A DNA stretch of 64,000 nt from the NCBI GenBank assembly GCA_963277665.1, contig OY728119.1, positions 314,856,206-314,920,205 on the forward strand, in the 5' to 3' direction. The notes under the pieces were generated by a model. The model made no database searches. It had not been told where the DNA came from and saw only the letters and a list, made by a program, of their open reading frames with translations. This document shows positions 51,298-63,534 of the stretch, piece by piece (the stretch's first letter is position 1; every line of letters starts with the position of its first letter). This DNA is from Viscum album. Its lineage: Eukaryota; Streptophyta; Magnoliopsida; Santalales; Viscaceae. The position numbers were made by a program, and so were the translations under genes.

Positions 51298-52040
51298 TGG
51301 TTTTTGTTTTACTGTCATTTTTTGTGATAGAGAGTAAATGAAATATAAGTATATATATATAGTTATATATATATATATATTATAGTAGAATTACTATATA
51401 ATATATATCATATAATGTTAATAAACAATTCCTTAATACATTCCATGTAGTGTGTGAATGAATCACATCTCTTTGAGGGGGGAGTAGTCCACACTTCCTC
51501 AACCTAAATTATCGTATTTACAAAATATGAAAATTATAATGATATGTGTTGTAATATAATTATAAAAATCATAAATTAATTATAAATTTACTTAATATTA
51601 TAATAAAATAATGTTTCCACAATAATCTCCACCATGAGTGATGGAAAAGGAATAATGAACAATCATTATTTGGTGAGGCGGTCATTCACCATATAGAGAA
51701 ATAAAATTTCTATTTACCATTAAATGGATTTGTGTGTATGTGTAGGTAAAAATAATTTAATTTAAAAAAATATTAATATATTTATTATATTTTTTTATAA
51801 TAATTGAATAAGTTTAGTGGAGAGGATGCATAATGAAAATAACAAAAAGTAGCTTAAGATTGGATGTTACCCCTTTATTGGTTAACTCATTTTGGTTTTC
51901 ACTAAAGAACTTCCTTGGAATTATTTATGTCCAAATATAGGCATAATTGAGGAAGGGACTGTTTTTGGGGAGCTATTTGGGTAGATATTTTCTAAACATA
52001 AGTGGTTTGAGATGTGTCTTGATGTTGTAGGAGAGGATTC

Positions 52041-52048
52041 CTTTTATA
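52041..52048 (-). promoter_or_regulatory. LTR TATA box (element A, 3' LTR)
   Basis: TATAAAAG on minus, within CCTCCACTATAAAAGGAATC, shared with LTR2 (61012-61019). Confidence 0.6.
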
Positions 52049-53064
52049 GTGGAGGATGTGTGACACTCTAGTAATATTTCTGAAAAGTGAAACCCTACAC
52101 TTGTATTTTGTTGAAAGTGGATAAAATAAATGATTGAATTCTATAAAAGGGAGTATATGGTCGAAATATATCCTTAAAATGGCTTCTCGACAAGTTTGTA
52201 TTTCATATTACACCTTAATTTTAGGGATTAGTCCCATGTTAAGCTTGATTTAATCTTAATCAATGTAATTAATTTTGATTACCTTTAATAATATTTTTTT
52301 TCAAAAAAAATTATATTAAAAGGAATTTTAAATTATTTTAATTCCAAATATGGAATCCATTTAAGAAAATTCTAATCATATAAGTGGAATAAATTAATTC
52401 AAATTTAATTTCGTAGTCAAGTCGACAATGCGGGTTTTTAATGTAAATAAATTCAATGGTTTTCAATGTTTTTATACTCAATTTCAAAGTAAAATTGTCT
52501 ACAATGAACAAAATTGAGTTGATTGACAAAAATATGATCTAATTAAACTTGTAATCCAATTTAAACTATGATTTAACCTTTTTAATAAAATAGATGAAGA
52601 GGGAATTTTGAATTAAAATTTAGTATTATTCACTATTCATCTAAAAATGATGTTTTTTTAAAAAATAAAATAAATTAATCCTAATATATTTTTTAAATAT
52701 AATGTTAAAAAATGAATTTTTTATCAAGTAAAATTTTTAAATGTATAGAAAATTAATTTTTTTGTTTTTCATAGAAGGACAATAAAAGTTGTTCATTTGA
52801 GAAAATTGAACTAATTATAACTGCTAGGTGTTTGTTATATCAATTAAATAATTTTAACAATAAAATGATGTTTCGAAGAAACTCAGTGTAGCATCTAACG
52901 TATGCCAAGTTGGTGCTGCTTGTAACATATGAGAAGTAGATTTTTCTTGTAATTTACATTGGGTTGGTGTAGTGTTAATGGAATTTTTGAAAAGTTTCAT
53001 TTCAAGATATAAATGAAAATTAATTTATTTAAGAAAAACGTCCATAGAAACCTGGGCTATTACA

Positions 53065-53082
53065 TTCTACTCCCCTTAAAAT
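53065..53082 (-). other. Polypurine tract of element A
   Basis: On minus, AATTTTAAGGGGAGTAGAA runs directly into the 3' LTR start TGTAATAGCCC. Position and purine content fit the plus-strand primer. Confidence 0.7.
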
Positions 53083-53099
53083 TAATTTCTCCCTAGAAA

Positions 53100-54400
53100 T
53101 GAATCACTCAGGTTAAAAAAGTGAGTAAAATTACGCTTCATCATATCCTCAAGTACCCATGTACATTGCCCTAATTTATCCACAAACATTTGACAAGGTG
53201 AGTGGTCTTGATTCATTAAACTTTCATTGTATGCTCCCAAATTTTAATTAGTTATTCCTTGTAAGAAAGATCCAGGTCCAGCTGTATAACCTCTGAGTTA
53301 TGTACATGTGAATGGTTAGGAATGTACTTCAATAGAAGATATACATGGAAAAAATCATAGAAATGATGGAGATTTTGAGGATGTTCCAAGTGATAGTTTA
53401 CCATCTAGATACAATCAAGAATTTTGTAGGGACCGATTTACCTATTTCTTAGTTTCCCTTTCTTCTCAAATCATATAACATTATTCCTAGGCGAGAATCA
53501 TAGAAACAAATTCACCAACATTGAATTATAGATCACTCCATTAGTTATCAAAACAATGTTTCTACTAACTTTGAGCATCCAAGATATGTTGCAGAATGGT
53601 TATAACCTTCTCGACCATTACTTCAGTGATATTTGGCCCCAATAGACTTCTTTCTTCAAGCCCATCCCAATACATGTGATATCTACATTTATTACCAAAT
53701 AGGGCTTCATAAGGTACCATCTGAATAATTTGGTGAATTATATGTTTTTAAGAAAACTCGTCTAGAGGATGGTGTTGATCCCAACAACCTTTTAAATCAA
53801 GATACCAATATATCCACATATCCTCTAGGGTATAAATTGTTCTTTCCAACATACCATATGTCTGAGGATAATAAGAAATACAGAAACTCAATTCTGTTTC
53901 AAGTGATCGTTGAAAACTTCTCTAGAACATTGAGGTGAACATCATATCCTAATCAGATATAATAGAATATGGAAATACATGGAACCTTACTACATTCTTA
54001 ATGTGTATAATAGGAATCATATATAGAGATAAGTCATCTATTACAGTGATGAAATGTTCTGACTTAATAAAGAAATCGACTATAACCCATATAGAATTTA
54101 ACCTAATATAGGTTTTGGGTATTCTAATGAAAAAATAAATATCTATGTTATCTCATTTATATTACAGTATGGGTAATGTATAAAATATCCGCTTTGACAA
54201 TTATATTTCATCTTTAACTTGTTGGCATTCCAAGGACGGAGATAAAAACTCTGTGACATAACTCTTAAATCCATCCCTCCAGAAGTATTCTTTCAAGTCT
54301 CAATACATCTTTGTACTTCTAGAATGTTTTAATAATAATGAATTTTGTGCTTCCTCTAACTACTCCTTCTTAAAATCTAGTATGAATGGAAAACAAACAC
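53100..54400 (-). pseudogene. Element A integrase
   Basis: Minus frames give, in order: KMY.DLKEYFWRDGFKS and ECQQVKDE (about 54230-54350, zinc-binding domain); NSIWVIVDFFIKSEHFI (about 54080); YSIISD (53970) with the second catalytic Asp; YYPQTYGMLERTIYTLEDMW (about 53850) with the catalytic Glu, family 'YHPQTDGQSERTIQTLEDML'; MVPYEALFGNKCRYHMYWD and LGPNITEVMVEKV (53600-53720); and TWVLEDMMKRNFTHF (about 53120-53165), like the 'ATWE.E..M...YP.LF' tail. Integrase joins cDNA to host DNA. Stops occur throughout. Confidence 0.85.
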
Positions 54401-55080
54401 AGATCCCAAGCCTTATCATTCCATCCTGATAAAGGTTAAATTCGGGAATATTTATAACTTTATTTTTTATCTCTATATATTACTTTTATGCCTCCTTAAT
54501 CATCGCTTAGATAGAGGGTTTAATATACATTTGAGAAAGATAATATTATTCCCCTTCCATTAGGATTTATAGATGCATCCTCTTAAAAACTATAAATATC
54601 AAATCTGTTGTGATCCTCATCATGGGTAAGTTAGCATGATCCTTTCGACTCAAAGCATTGGCCACCTTGTCTCCTTTCCTAGGGTGATAATGCATTTAGT
54701 AGTCATAATACATAATCAACTATAACCATTTATTCTGGTACAATATCAAATCCATCTGTGTCAATTTATATTTCATATATTTATGATCAGTATATATATC
54801 ACACTTTTCTCCATAAATATAATCGCACCATATATTTAATAAAATATTTACAACTACTAACTCCAAATCATTAGTTGGGTAATTTTCTTCACGAATCATC
54901 AACTATTGTGAGGCATAATAGAAAACAATGTTATTATAAATAATAACAACTAAAAACCCCTTATTGGTTTCATATCTATAGATTAAAAAACCCTTGACAC
55001 TAAACTGAGTAAACTTCTCTTCAATTCCTTGAAAGTTTCCCCACATTCATTGGTCCAAAATAACATGAGACCCTTCATAG
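54400..55080 (-). pseudogene. Element A RNase H
   Basis: The 60-codon open stretch 54720-54902 reads IREENYPTNDLELVVVNILL and then NIWCDYIYGEKCDIYTDHKY, nearly the gypsy consensus 'H..NYPTHDLELAAVVFAL' and 'IWRHYLYGEKC.I.TDHKSL'. TDHK holds a catalytic Asp. RNase H degrades the RNA template after minus-strand synthesis. It lies between RT and integrase. Confidence 0.85.
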
Positions 55081-55800
55081 TTAACTTTCTCCGGGGAATA
55101 TATATCCAGGAGAAATGTTCCAAAAACCATTAATAATATCTAGCTAAACCAAGAAATCTATGGATCCCAGTCACCATTGTTGGTCAAAGCCATTATTCAA
55201 TAGCCTCCATCTTTTTTTATCTACTCTTATACCATCTATTGAGATTATGCGACCCAAAAATGATATCTTTTGCAGCCAAAATTCACACTTTTTAATTTTT
55301 TCATAAAATATATCCATTCATAGGGTCTTTAGTATAAATATCATGTGATCTTGATGATCTTACTTTCTTTTTGAATAGATAATAATACAACCTATAACGT
55401 ATACCACAAAATGATCAAGATAATATATAAAGAATATATTCATTATGTCCATGAAGATAGATTGGGAATTATTTCGACCTAAATGCATTACTATATATTA
55501 TTAGTGTCCATACCATGTATTTAATTATATCTTAGGTATATCATCCTTGACCTAAATTGGCGTAGTTGATCAAATGAGTCATTAATATGGGAAAGATGAT
55601 ACTTTTTCTTCATTGTGATCTTGTTAAAATCATGATATTCAATGTAGTGTCGCACTGATCCATATTTCTTTTTCAAAAAACAAATGGGTGCACCCCAAGG
55701 TGATATACTTGGCTGAATGAATCCCTTATCAAGGTTTTCAAGGAGTTTCTTCTTTAATTTCTAAAACTCAATCACATCCAATTGATAAATAATATTTGAA
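55080..55800 (-). pseudogene. Element A reverse transcriptase
   Basis: N-terminal part at 55600-55760: [18 protein letters not shown] (family 'I.PS.SPWGAPVLFVKK') and INDSFDQLR (family 'IDDLFDQL', about 55560). C-terminal part at 55120-55300: KLKKCEFWLQKISFLGRIIS (family 'F.KCEFW...V.FLGH.IS') and IDGIRVD. The catalytic YVDD/FIDD segment expected near 55340-55450 cannot be read, possibly because of a small deletion. RT makes the element cDNA. Confidence 0.82.
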
Positions 55801-56560
55801 ATTAGTGTGGAAATAGGTATGATTTCTACTAAGAACTCAACTTCACATTTTGGTGGGAGTATAAGATACTCTTCCAAAAAAAATTCCCCAAATTTTCAAA
55901 CAATAGGCATATCAGTGATGTCAATTTCCCCCCATCCATTTGTGATGAAATGCCCTTCCAATGGGATTTCCAAACCATACATTGGATGTAACCACTATAA
56001 GGAGTTAATAAATATCATCACATTAATGGAAGATCATAAGTGGGTCTGAAATATCATATATAACTTCCCTTCCTATAGAATTGATATCACTTTTATGAAG
56101 ACAATCAAATTCATGCCTCAGATGAAATTGAATTTAACTAAAGAAAGAAAATATTTTCACAAAGAACATTAACAGAAAATTCAACTAGATTTGTATCATA
56201 AACTTGGGATAAATTCATCACACCATTAGAGGTTCACACTACTAATTACACATCTAATAATATTTGGGGAATCTTTACACCCTTATAAAATTCATTAGAT
56301 ATTAAATAGTTGGTAGATCTAGAATCAATTAATACATTAGAAGTTTTAGGGTTAATGGTAGGTGTTGATTTCACTACATTGTTATCATACCCCTCATTAG
56401 AAATAGAAATTTCAAGATATTTACCATTTTCCCTTGGATTAAGAGGTTGCTGATATCGTTCATCATCACCATCCCTTGGGATTGGGAATGGTTAGTATAA
56501 TTCATATTCTCCCAACACTTATAAAATTGAATAATGTGAGGTGAATCTTATGATACTTTT
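55800..56560 (-). pseudogene. Element A protease and linker
   Basis: At 56312-56326 (minus) the frame VLIDSRSTNYLIS matches the aspartic protease active site 'VLIDSG(A/S)THSFIS', with the G of DSG replaced by R. Protease cuts the Gag-Pol polyprotein. The linker to RT (55800-56250) reads only partly. A plus-strand ORF at 55807-56049 is the shadow of this region. Confidence 0.65.
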
Positions 56561-57380
56561 TATCCATTAACATTGTTCACTAAATTTTTACAATAACTTC
56601 GGAAATCAAATGATATATATCATTCATATACAAAAATAAAACATTTACTAGACCCCTTAAAAAAATATTCCATGATTCTTCCCACATTTAGAGCATAAAT
56701 GAAAACTCATATTCTTTTCTCCATGGTTTTTTGAGTGTCCATTAAACTCCATCATCATTTTCTTTTCAAAACCATGAGTTTTATTTGTGAATCCAAACTC
56801 CATTTCAACAATTATTTCACCACACAAAATCTCTTCATATCTCCTAAATTATCTTATGGACAACACCCTTCTGAGAAGTGGATTTAATCCACTAAATAAC
56901 TAATGAACTTTACATTCAGATTGGATGATAATTCCTGAAACATACCTTGCATGTCTTGAGTAATTATACTAATAGATACCAAAATATTCATTATAAATTT
57001 TCTTCAACTCAATTAATTATTTATCCATCTTGGTACAAAGAATCCTGGGAAAGTAATTATTGTGGAAGAAGTTCTTTAACTCATCCCAATATATGGATTC
57101 AATATCATCTTTCTCTATAGTATTATTGATTAGATTACATCATTGTTTTTCTTCTCTTTATAAATAATAAATAGTAAAAATTAAATTCGCATGCTTCAAA
57201 CACTAGAGAACGTAGAATATATTTTCAGAGGTATAGATACATTGATCATAAGCAATTGGATCATATTACCCTCTAATAGAAGGTGTTTGTTTCCTCCTAA
57301 AAGAAGGTGTTTGTTTCCTCCTAATAGAAGGTGTTTGTTTCCTCCTAAATTTTAAGTCCACCATTATTCAGAGCTTGAGA
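56560..57380 (-). pseudogene. Element A gag with zinc knuckle
   Basis: The Gag core reads (about 56880-57120) WDELKNFFHNNYFPR, IELKK, YSRHARYVSG and FSGLNPLLRRVVHKII, close to the Retrotrans_gag family (PF03732: 'W..F...F..KYFP', 'F..LARYAP', 'F..GL.P.IR..V'). Towards pol comes HLCSKCGKNHG (about 56670-56700), like the first half of the Tekay knuckle region 'CP.CG..H.G.C'. The N-terminus near 57370 reads MVDLKFRRKQTP... through the 24-bp repeats. Gag forms the particle. Confidence 0.78.
57278..57349. repeat. 24-bp tandem repeat, three copies, in gag N-terminus
   Basis: AGAAGGTGTTTGTTTCCTCC plus CTAA(A/T) at 57278, 57302 and 57326. The copies are almost identical although the surrounding element is much diverged, so the expansion looks recent. 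On minus it codes for an eight-residue unit, RRKQTPS(I/F), in the gag frame. Confidence 0.85.
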
Positions 57381-58025
57381 AAGATTTCTGATCATAGTAT
57401 AGAGTTTTTTCATTCCATCTTCCAGATCATTCGGTTTCTTAGGTGTAAAATCTTTTCTTTTCCCATCACAATCACCATTAGTTTGGTACCTTCAGGTTCT
57501 ATCCATAGACCGAAACCAAAAAAACAAAGAGTAAAAAACAATTATAATATATAAGAACCGCATAATCTTGAATAATATCTTATTGGATGTCTAAATTATG
57601 AAATTAGATTTAATATATTAAAACATAGGATTATCCTAGGTCAATCACATAGAAAATCTATCTAAATACTTCAATATGTCTTTTGATGAATTTCTGAATT
57701 CCAAAAGCAAATCCCCAGGGAGTTTCAAACCATGTGTGTAGCAAGGCCTATTTTTGTGTGCCAAATTACCCTGAGTCATGCATGAGACATCATGTTAGGG
57801 TTTTCCTACCTATGTACATAGATTCTAGATCAACACCCAATTATAGTTTGGAAAAGAGATATATTTCTATGAAACCACTAACAGTATCTTTTAAAAAAAA
57901 TTAGGACATTTTCCTATAATTTTCTTTATCCTTATACGTATCCCTAGAAATTTACTTTAGGTTCTTATAATGGTTTTCTCATACTACCATCTAATATAAA
58001 ACTAGACCTTTCCATTGCTGGAAAT
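57380..58025 (-). other. Element A 5' leader and putative primer site
   Basis: Untranslated leader between the 5' LTR and gag. Next to the LTR, minus reads ATTTCCAGCAATGG, where ATTGGTATCAGAGC is usual for plant gypsy elements; the primer site is therefore lost or altered. 57500-58000 shows nothing else recognisable. Confidence 0.45.
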
Positions 58026-61000
58026 TATAATGACCTTATCTTTAATTACCTTAAAATTACATATATTTTATGGAACAATTTAAGAATTATATAAATCGAT
58101 ATCTAAAGACTGTACTATTATAGTGTCATTGAAAACATGGAAACATAAACATAGGTACATAAATTATCAACATCATCTCCCACTATTTTCTTCTTGATTA
58201 GAACCCTTCTTAAACACATCTATCATAATACATATATTTATAACCTATGGGAAGGTGAAATAAAAATGGGTGATATCATATGATTAGTAAAGGCAACTAT
58301 GTTCTTCACATAAGCATAATCATTAGTATAAGGTCTTGAGAACATGATCATGAAAATAGAATATATTACAATGCATATCAAAGATCAAAAATATGAATCA
58401 TGAAATAAATACTGGAGGTTCAGAATAAATGAATCATAAGTAAATAAAGAACATAAAAAAAATAATAACATGGGAATTAAACATGTAATTGTGGAATACA
58501 CATATAGAAATATAACTATTTACAATGTATTCAAGGAATTTCTTCCAAGGCCATCATAATGGTCAAATTCCTTTCCTGAACCAGGTTCACTCCCTATTCC
58601 AGCCCTATATTACTGAACTGAGTTCAATTTTCATTCTTGTCATGTAATATTTAACCATGTTCACTCCATGTTCTAGCTATTCCTATATCATGAGATATAA
58701 ATCTTTAACAAATGCATTTTAGGATGATTTAGGTCCAACCCATGTCATAATGAATTCATATATACATGTTACACAAGATCATAAATAATCATATCATAAC
58801 CCATGAAATGTAATGGGTATTATAAACAAGTAATCATATAAAACCTGTGAAAAAAATAAATGTCTCATAATAATTTAATCAAAAACATAACCCATGAAAA
58901 GAAACATGTTTCAAAATAATATAACCCATGAAAGGGAAAAAATTATCATAAATATCAGGGCATCAAAATATAGTCCATTAATAGAATGAATATGATTAAA
59001 AACATTCAATAATTTCCATATAAAGGCATAGTTAAAAAAATGTAATATTTTGTGTTAAATATCTTTAAAATATTGTTTATAAAAACCTTTTTTGTTGAAA
59101 AATATCCTTTATATATTGAAAAAATGCTTTTTAAAATATAATTTTTTTAAAAAATATTTTCATTTAAAATAGAATTGAAAACATACAAAAAATGATTTGA
59201 AAACCATAAAACATTTTTAGATTAGTTTTTTTCATTGAAAATGATCATAAATGATCATTTAAAAATATTTTTGAAAACATTTATGAAATTATGGATTTTG
59301 AATTAAAATAGATTTTGTACCTAACAGAGAAATATGATCAGATTTTCATAAATACAATTTCATAAATATCATAACTACCAATGAGTATAAATGGTACTAA
59401 AACTAGAATATATTATTAATATCTATATTATAATTAAATTCATGAGTGTTCGTCAGATACAGATCAAAATATTTCAATAAAGGATGCATAATCCAAAACA
59501 ATCTTGAAAAATGATGAGAATATTCCAATAAACTCTTATCAGAATGTAACTTGGAATCATACTATCCATGTAATAATATGAAATTAAATGAGGATTAAAA
59601 TATCATTAAATGAATTATATGCATGATATAATAGTTAATGATTAAATACATACACCTTGTAAAAATAATGTAGGTGTATAAAAAAATACCTGTCAAAAAC
59701 AAGGAAAATTGAGACAAAAGTGTCTAGCCGATTTGGTAGCCTTTAAAACATTAACACTAGGAAATAAATATAATATAATGGATATGTAAAAAAAATTAAT
59801 TATAATTTTAATAACAATTTAATACTTCTGGGGGTACTATACACCCAATATAGAAGGAATGGGTGGTGAATAAATCAAGTATCTCACAGGAATAAAAAGT
59901 TATATGAAAGCCACTTACCTTCTATCTTGACTCACTTCGTACTCATACAAGATTAATGTATAGTAAATATAATTTTATTAAACATAGTAAATATAATAAT
60001 ATTATTATATATAATACAATATATGGTTTTATTGTTACCTTATATTATTCTTTTGATCTGTTATGGTTTCACTTTGGGTAATATCCTCTTTGTTCTTCGT
60101 ATGTGTCTTGATTTGTAATATCTTTTTCCCTTATACTTATATCATGATTTATATATTGTATGAAGTGATATAAATTAAAATTTAATAATTATATTTTTAT
60201 TATCATAATATATAAAACATATAAGTATGAAATGGAATACACAATTCATGGAGACGGTAGGTCATAGGTAGGCAAGATTGTTCTTTCGGTTTTATTAATC
60301 TATTGGGAGAAAGATTGTAAATGAAGAATAAGTGTATATATGTATATATATAATAATTATAGTAACATTATTATATCACATATATCATATAATTTAACAA
60401 AATACATCCTTAAATAATTCCATTCATTGTGTGAATGAATCACATCAGTTTGAGGGCCCAGTTTTCCACACTTCCTCAAACAAAATTATCGTATTTACAC
60501 ACGATATAATGTATAAAGATATATAATGTGAGATAATTAAATAATCTTAAATACATTATAAATATCATAAATATTATATTAAAATATATTTTCCATAATT
60601 ATTTCCACCATAATAGGCATTAATGGAAGATTAAACAATCATCATTTTTTAATGCAGTACTTCGTCAAACACATAAATAGTATTTCTGTTACACATTATA
60701 CATAAGTGTTTGTATGTTTAGGTCAAAATAATATAATAAAATAATAGTATATTTATTATAATTGTTTTTTAATAAAATAATAATAATACTGGAGGTGATA
60801 GATAATGAAAATAATATAAAGGAGCTTGAGTGAGGATGTTACCTCTTCCTTTGGTAACTCTTTCTGGTTTTCATGAAAGGGCTTCCTTGGATTTCATTCT
60901 TCCCAAATTGATGATTAGAGGAGTAATTGAGGGATATTTGGGATCTATTTTGGCAGTGTTTTTACTGTCTTATGTGGCTGATATTGGAGTGGAAGTTGGA

Positions 61001-62155
61001 TGATAGGATGCCTTTTATAGTGGAGGAGGAGTGGAACGCTTGTAAGATATTTGAAAAGAGAAACCCCACCCACATTTTCTGATTGCAAGAGAATCCAATA
61101 ATAGTCCAAAGTATATAAAATGGAGTACAGGGTCTAAATACTTTCATAAAATGGATTTCTTACAAGTATCTCAGTCATATTAGGCCTTATGTTTAGGGGT
61201 TAGTCCCTTGTTATGATTAATTTAATCTTAATCATTGAATTTAATTTTAATTACATTCGCTAATATTTTTGGTCAAAAACTAATTTTACATTATTATATA
61301 TTATAAATTTTTCATATTCAAAATATGGAATCTGTTTTTTCATATTCCAAAAACATAACTGGAAAAGATTAATTTAAATTTAATCCCACAGTCAGGTCGA
61401 TAATGCAGGTTTTTAATGTAAAAACATTCAGAAGTTTACTTTGTTTTCATATTCAATTTCAAAGATAAATTGATTAAAATTAAATAAATTTATTTGACTG
61501 ATTGTAATGTGATATAATTTAACTTCTCAACAAATTTAATAAATAATTCAACCTTTTAAATAAACTAGGTAAAAAAGCAGTTTTAAATTTAAATCTCATA
61601 GTTTTCACTATTCAACCAAAAATGATATTTCTGAAGAAAATATCATAAATTCACAATAAGATAATTTCAACATTATAAATTCAAAAATGAAGTTTATCTT
61701 ATCAAGTTAAATTTATGAATGTTTCTAAAATAAATTTTATTATTTTTCATTGATGTACATTAAATGTAGATCATTTGGGAAAATAATATTTTTAAATGTA
61801 TAAAAACTTTATGAAAAATTATATATTTCATTATCAATATGTTTTATTTATATAAAAACCTTATAAATAAAATTTTAAATGTAGTTCTTAATATAAATAT
61901 TATGAAGTTTAATGGCCAAGTTACTATTATCACATTTAAATAATTATCACAATAAAATGATGTTTCATATAAAATCAATGTTTCGTGTAGCGTACGCCAA
62001 GTCAGTATTGCGTGTAACGTATGAAAAGTTGATGTTTGATTCAATTATGACATGTTAGTGCCATGTAAAATAAAGTTCTACTTAGTAAATTGAAATACAT
62101 AAAATAAAATTAATTTATTTGATAAAATAGGTCTATAAAAACATGGGATGTTACA
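58026..62155 (-). repeat. 5' LTR of element A (LTR2)
   Basis: Starts (minus) TGTAACATCCC at 62155 and ends GGTCATTATA at 58026. Paired with LTR1 over its whole length. It includes CATGGAGACGGTAGGTC (60247-60263), AATGAATCACATC...CCACACTTCCTCA (60435-60478) and a TATA box. No gene; ORFs such as 60962-61147 and 61844-62044 are chance. Confidence 0.88.
61012..61019 (-). promoter_or_regulatory. LTR TATA box (element A, 5' LTR promoter)
   Basis: TATAAAAG on minus in CCTCCACTATAAAAGGCATC. As it lies in the 5' LTR it would have driven the full-length transcript of element A. Confidence 0.6.
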
Positions 62156-62160
62156 ACAAT
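62156..62160. repeat. Target site duplication ACAAT, right copy (element A)
   Basis: Identical to 49043-49047. Defines the right element end at 62155. Confidence 0.85.
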
Positions 62161-63534
62161 TTAGTAACCTATTAGACTTAATGGATGCATGTTTGGATAA
62201 GGTAAATAGACTTGGAGATTGATTGGTTTCATTCCTATATTATATAAGAGAATGCAAGAAAGAATAAGAATTGGGAATGGGAAAGGGTTATGGAGTATTA
62301 TCTTTAGAGTCTTACATTAAGTTGGTTTATTATATGACTTTTAGTATAACTTTTACATTGGAATACAGTATAGCATGAAGTGGTTTATTATATTTGGATT
62401 TTTTTCACTTGCCTATTTATTTTCTTGGATGAAGGTATTTATTTATGCATCTTATTTTCATCTGTGATTATTTGTTTTTAATTGATTTTATAGCCTTCTC
62501 AATATATTCCTTACACCCTTATTTGTTATTAGAAACCAATGGTATACAGGGATGGGAGCTTGAGGTCTCTTAATGACACATCTTGGATACTTGAGGGAGA
62601 ACAGGGCCACATATAACATAAAGTGTTATAATATATTTTTTATTTTCAGTTTATCTACTAATCTCAGAATGTATACAAGAGGATAAGATATTTTGGGACT
62701 TGGTGATGGGATCAGGATTGTGATAAGTTAACCCATATATGAGGCAAACAAAAAATTATAAGGGTCTGAAAAGTTGTTCTTTAGATTTACTTATTACAGT
62801 TTTGATGTTATTTCACATTATGTGATGCACTTATTTTATGTTACTATTTTAAGGGATTTTACTCATGGCTTGGTATGACCTGAGTCCTATATGCCTTTAT
62901 CACAACAGGAGTTTAGGTTGGTATGCTATCATGAATTTTTCATACCAGGTATTGATTTATTTCACATGAAATTTCTTGAAATATCAAAAAAAAAAATAAG
63001 AATAAATGAATCCATTATAACATGCCAATTCACATGTTATACCAACATTAATGTGGTGTTATGCTTATGGTTATTTTATTCCTTATTATACTTTTATGTT
63101 CTATATTCTTATATATCATATGATCTTAGGAGTGTGATGAAACATGTATAAAAAAGAATTTACATCATCTTCCACTTAAGTATCAGGCATTTGGTAACTA
63201 GTACAGACGCTATTTAGCAATGTCAGAACATTATATGGATCTAATGGATGATCATATCCATGATATTTTCATATATGTAATGATATCCTTGTCGAGTTAC
63301 ACTAATCGTATAGTTCTTTATATATCTAATATAATGGAGAAATTTTTTCAGCACTCTCAAAAATGTTTTCTAGGGAGGGAGGCCCCTAGGAAGCACAATT
63401 CTTGCCTGAGTATGTCTAGATAATAATCAAATATCTAGAGAAACCCATTAGGAAGAGGTCAAATATTTAATCATATAAATACCCAATATTTTCATACATA
63501 GATATTACATATTTTTTATGAACATTCATTATAG
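62161..63534. other. Unclassified decayed DNA between element A and the next LTR
   Basis: Continuation of the DNA into which element A inserted (joins 49042). Moderately AT-rich, short ORFs only (62891-63151 and 63220-63423, plus), neither with a family I know. If the LTR at 63535 belongs to a minus-strand element, this could be its leader and gag, but no gag motif is visible. Confidence 0.4.

Larger units (their letters stand above)
49048..53064 (-). repeat. 3' LTR of element A (LTR1)
   Basis: Ends at the ACAAT duplication. Ordered matches to LTR2 run over its whole length: AATGACC at the edge, GGAAACATAGAAACATAAAC, GGTGAGATTAGATTCTCAA, AAAATTGAGACGAAATTGTC, CATGGAGACGGTAGGTC, GTGTGAATGAATCACATC, the TATA box and GGTTTTTAATGTAAA. 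In the well-conserved 80 bases from 51441 (against 60418) I count 12 mismatches by eye; other parts differ more. It holds no gene. Confidence 0.88.
49048..62155 (-). mobile_element. Element A: complete Ty3/gypsy Tekay/Del-type retrotransposon
   Basis: 13,108 bp, minus strand, bounded by two 4.0-4.1 kb LTRs (49048-53064 and 58026-62155) and a perfect ACAAT target duplication. The interior (about 5 kb) holds gag, zinc knuckle, protease, RT, RNase H and integrase remnants in gypsy order, and a polypurine tract next to the 3' LTR. Long LTRs and a pol ending beyond integrase in a chromovirus-type tail point to the Tekay/Del lineage. LTRs start TGTAACATCCC / TGTAATAGCCC and end GGTCATTATA. Many stops and diverged LTRs show an old, dead copy. 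Confidence 0.9.

Noticed and set aside
55807..56049. 80-codon plus-strand ORF
   Set aside because: It is antisense to the protease/RT linker of element A, and its peptide matches no family.
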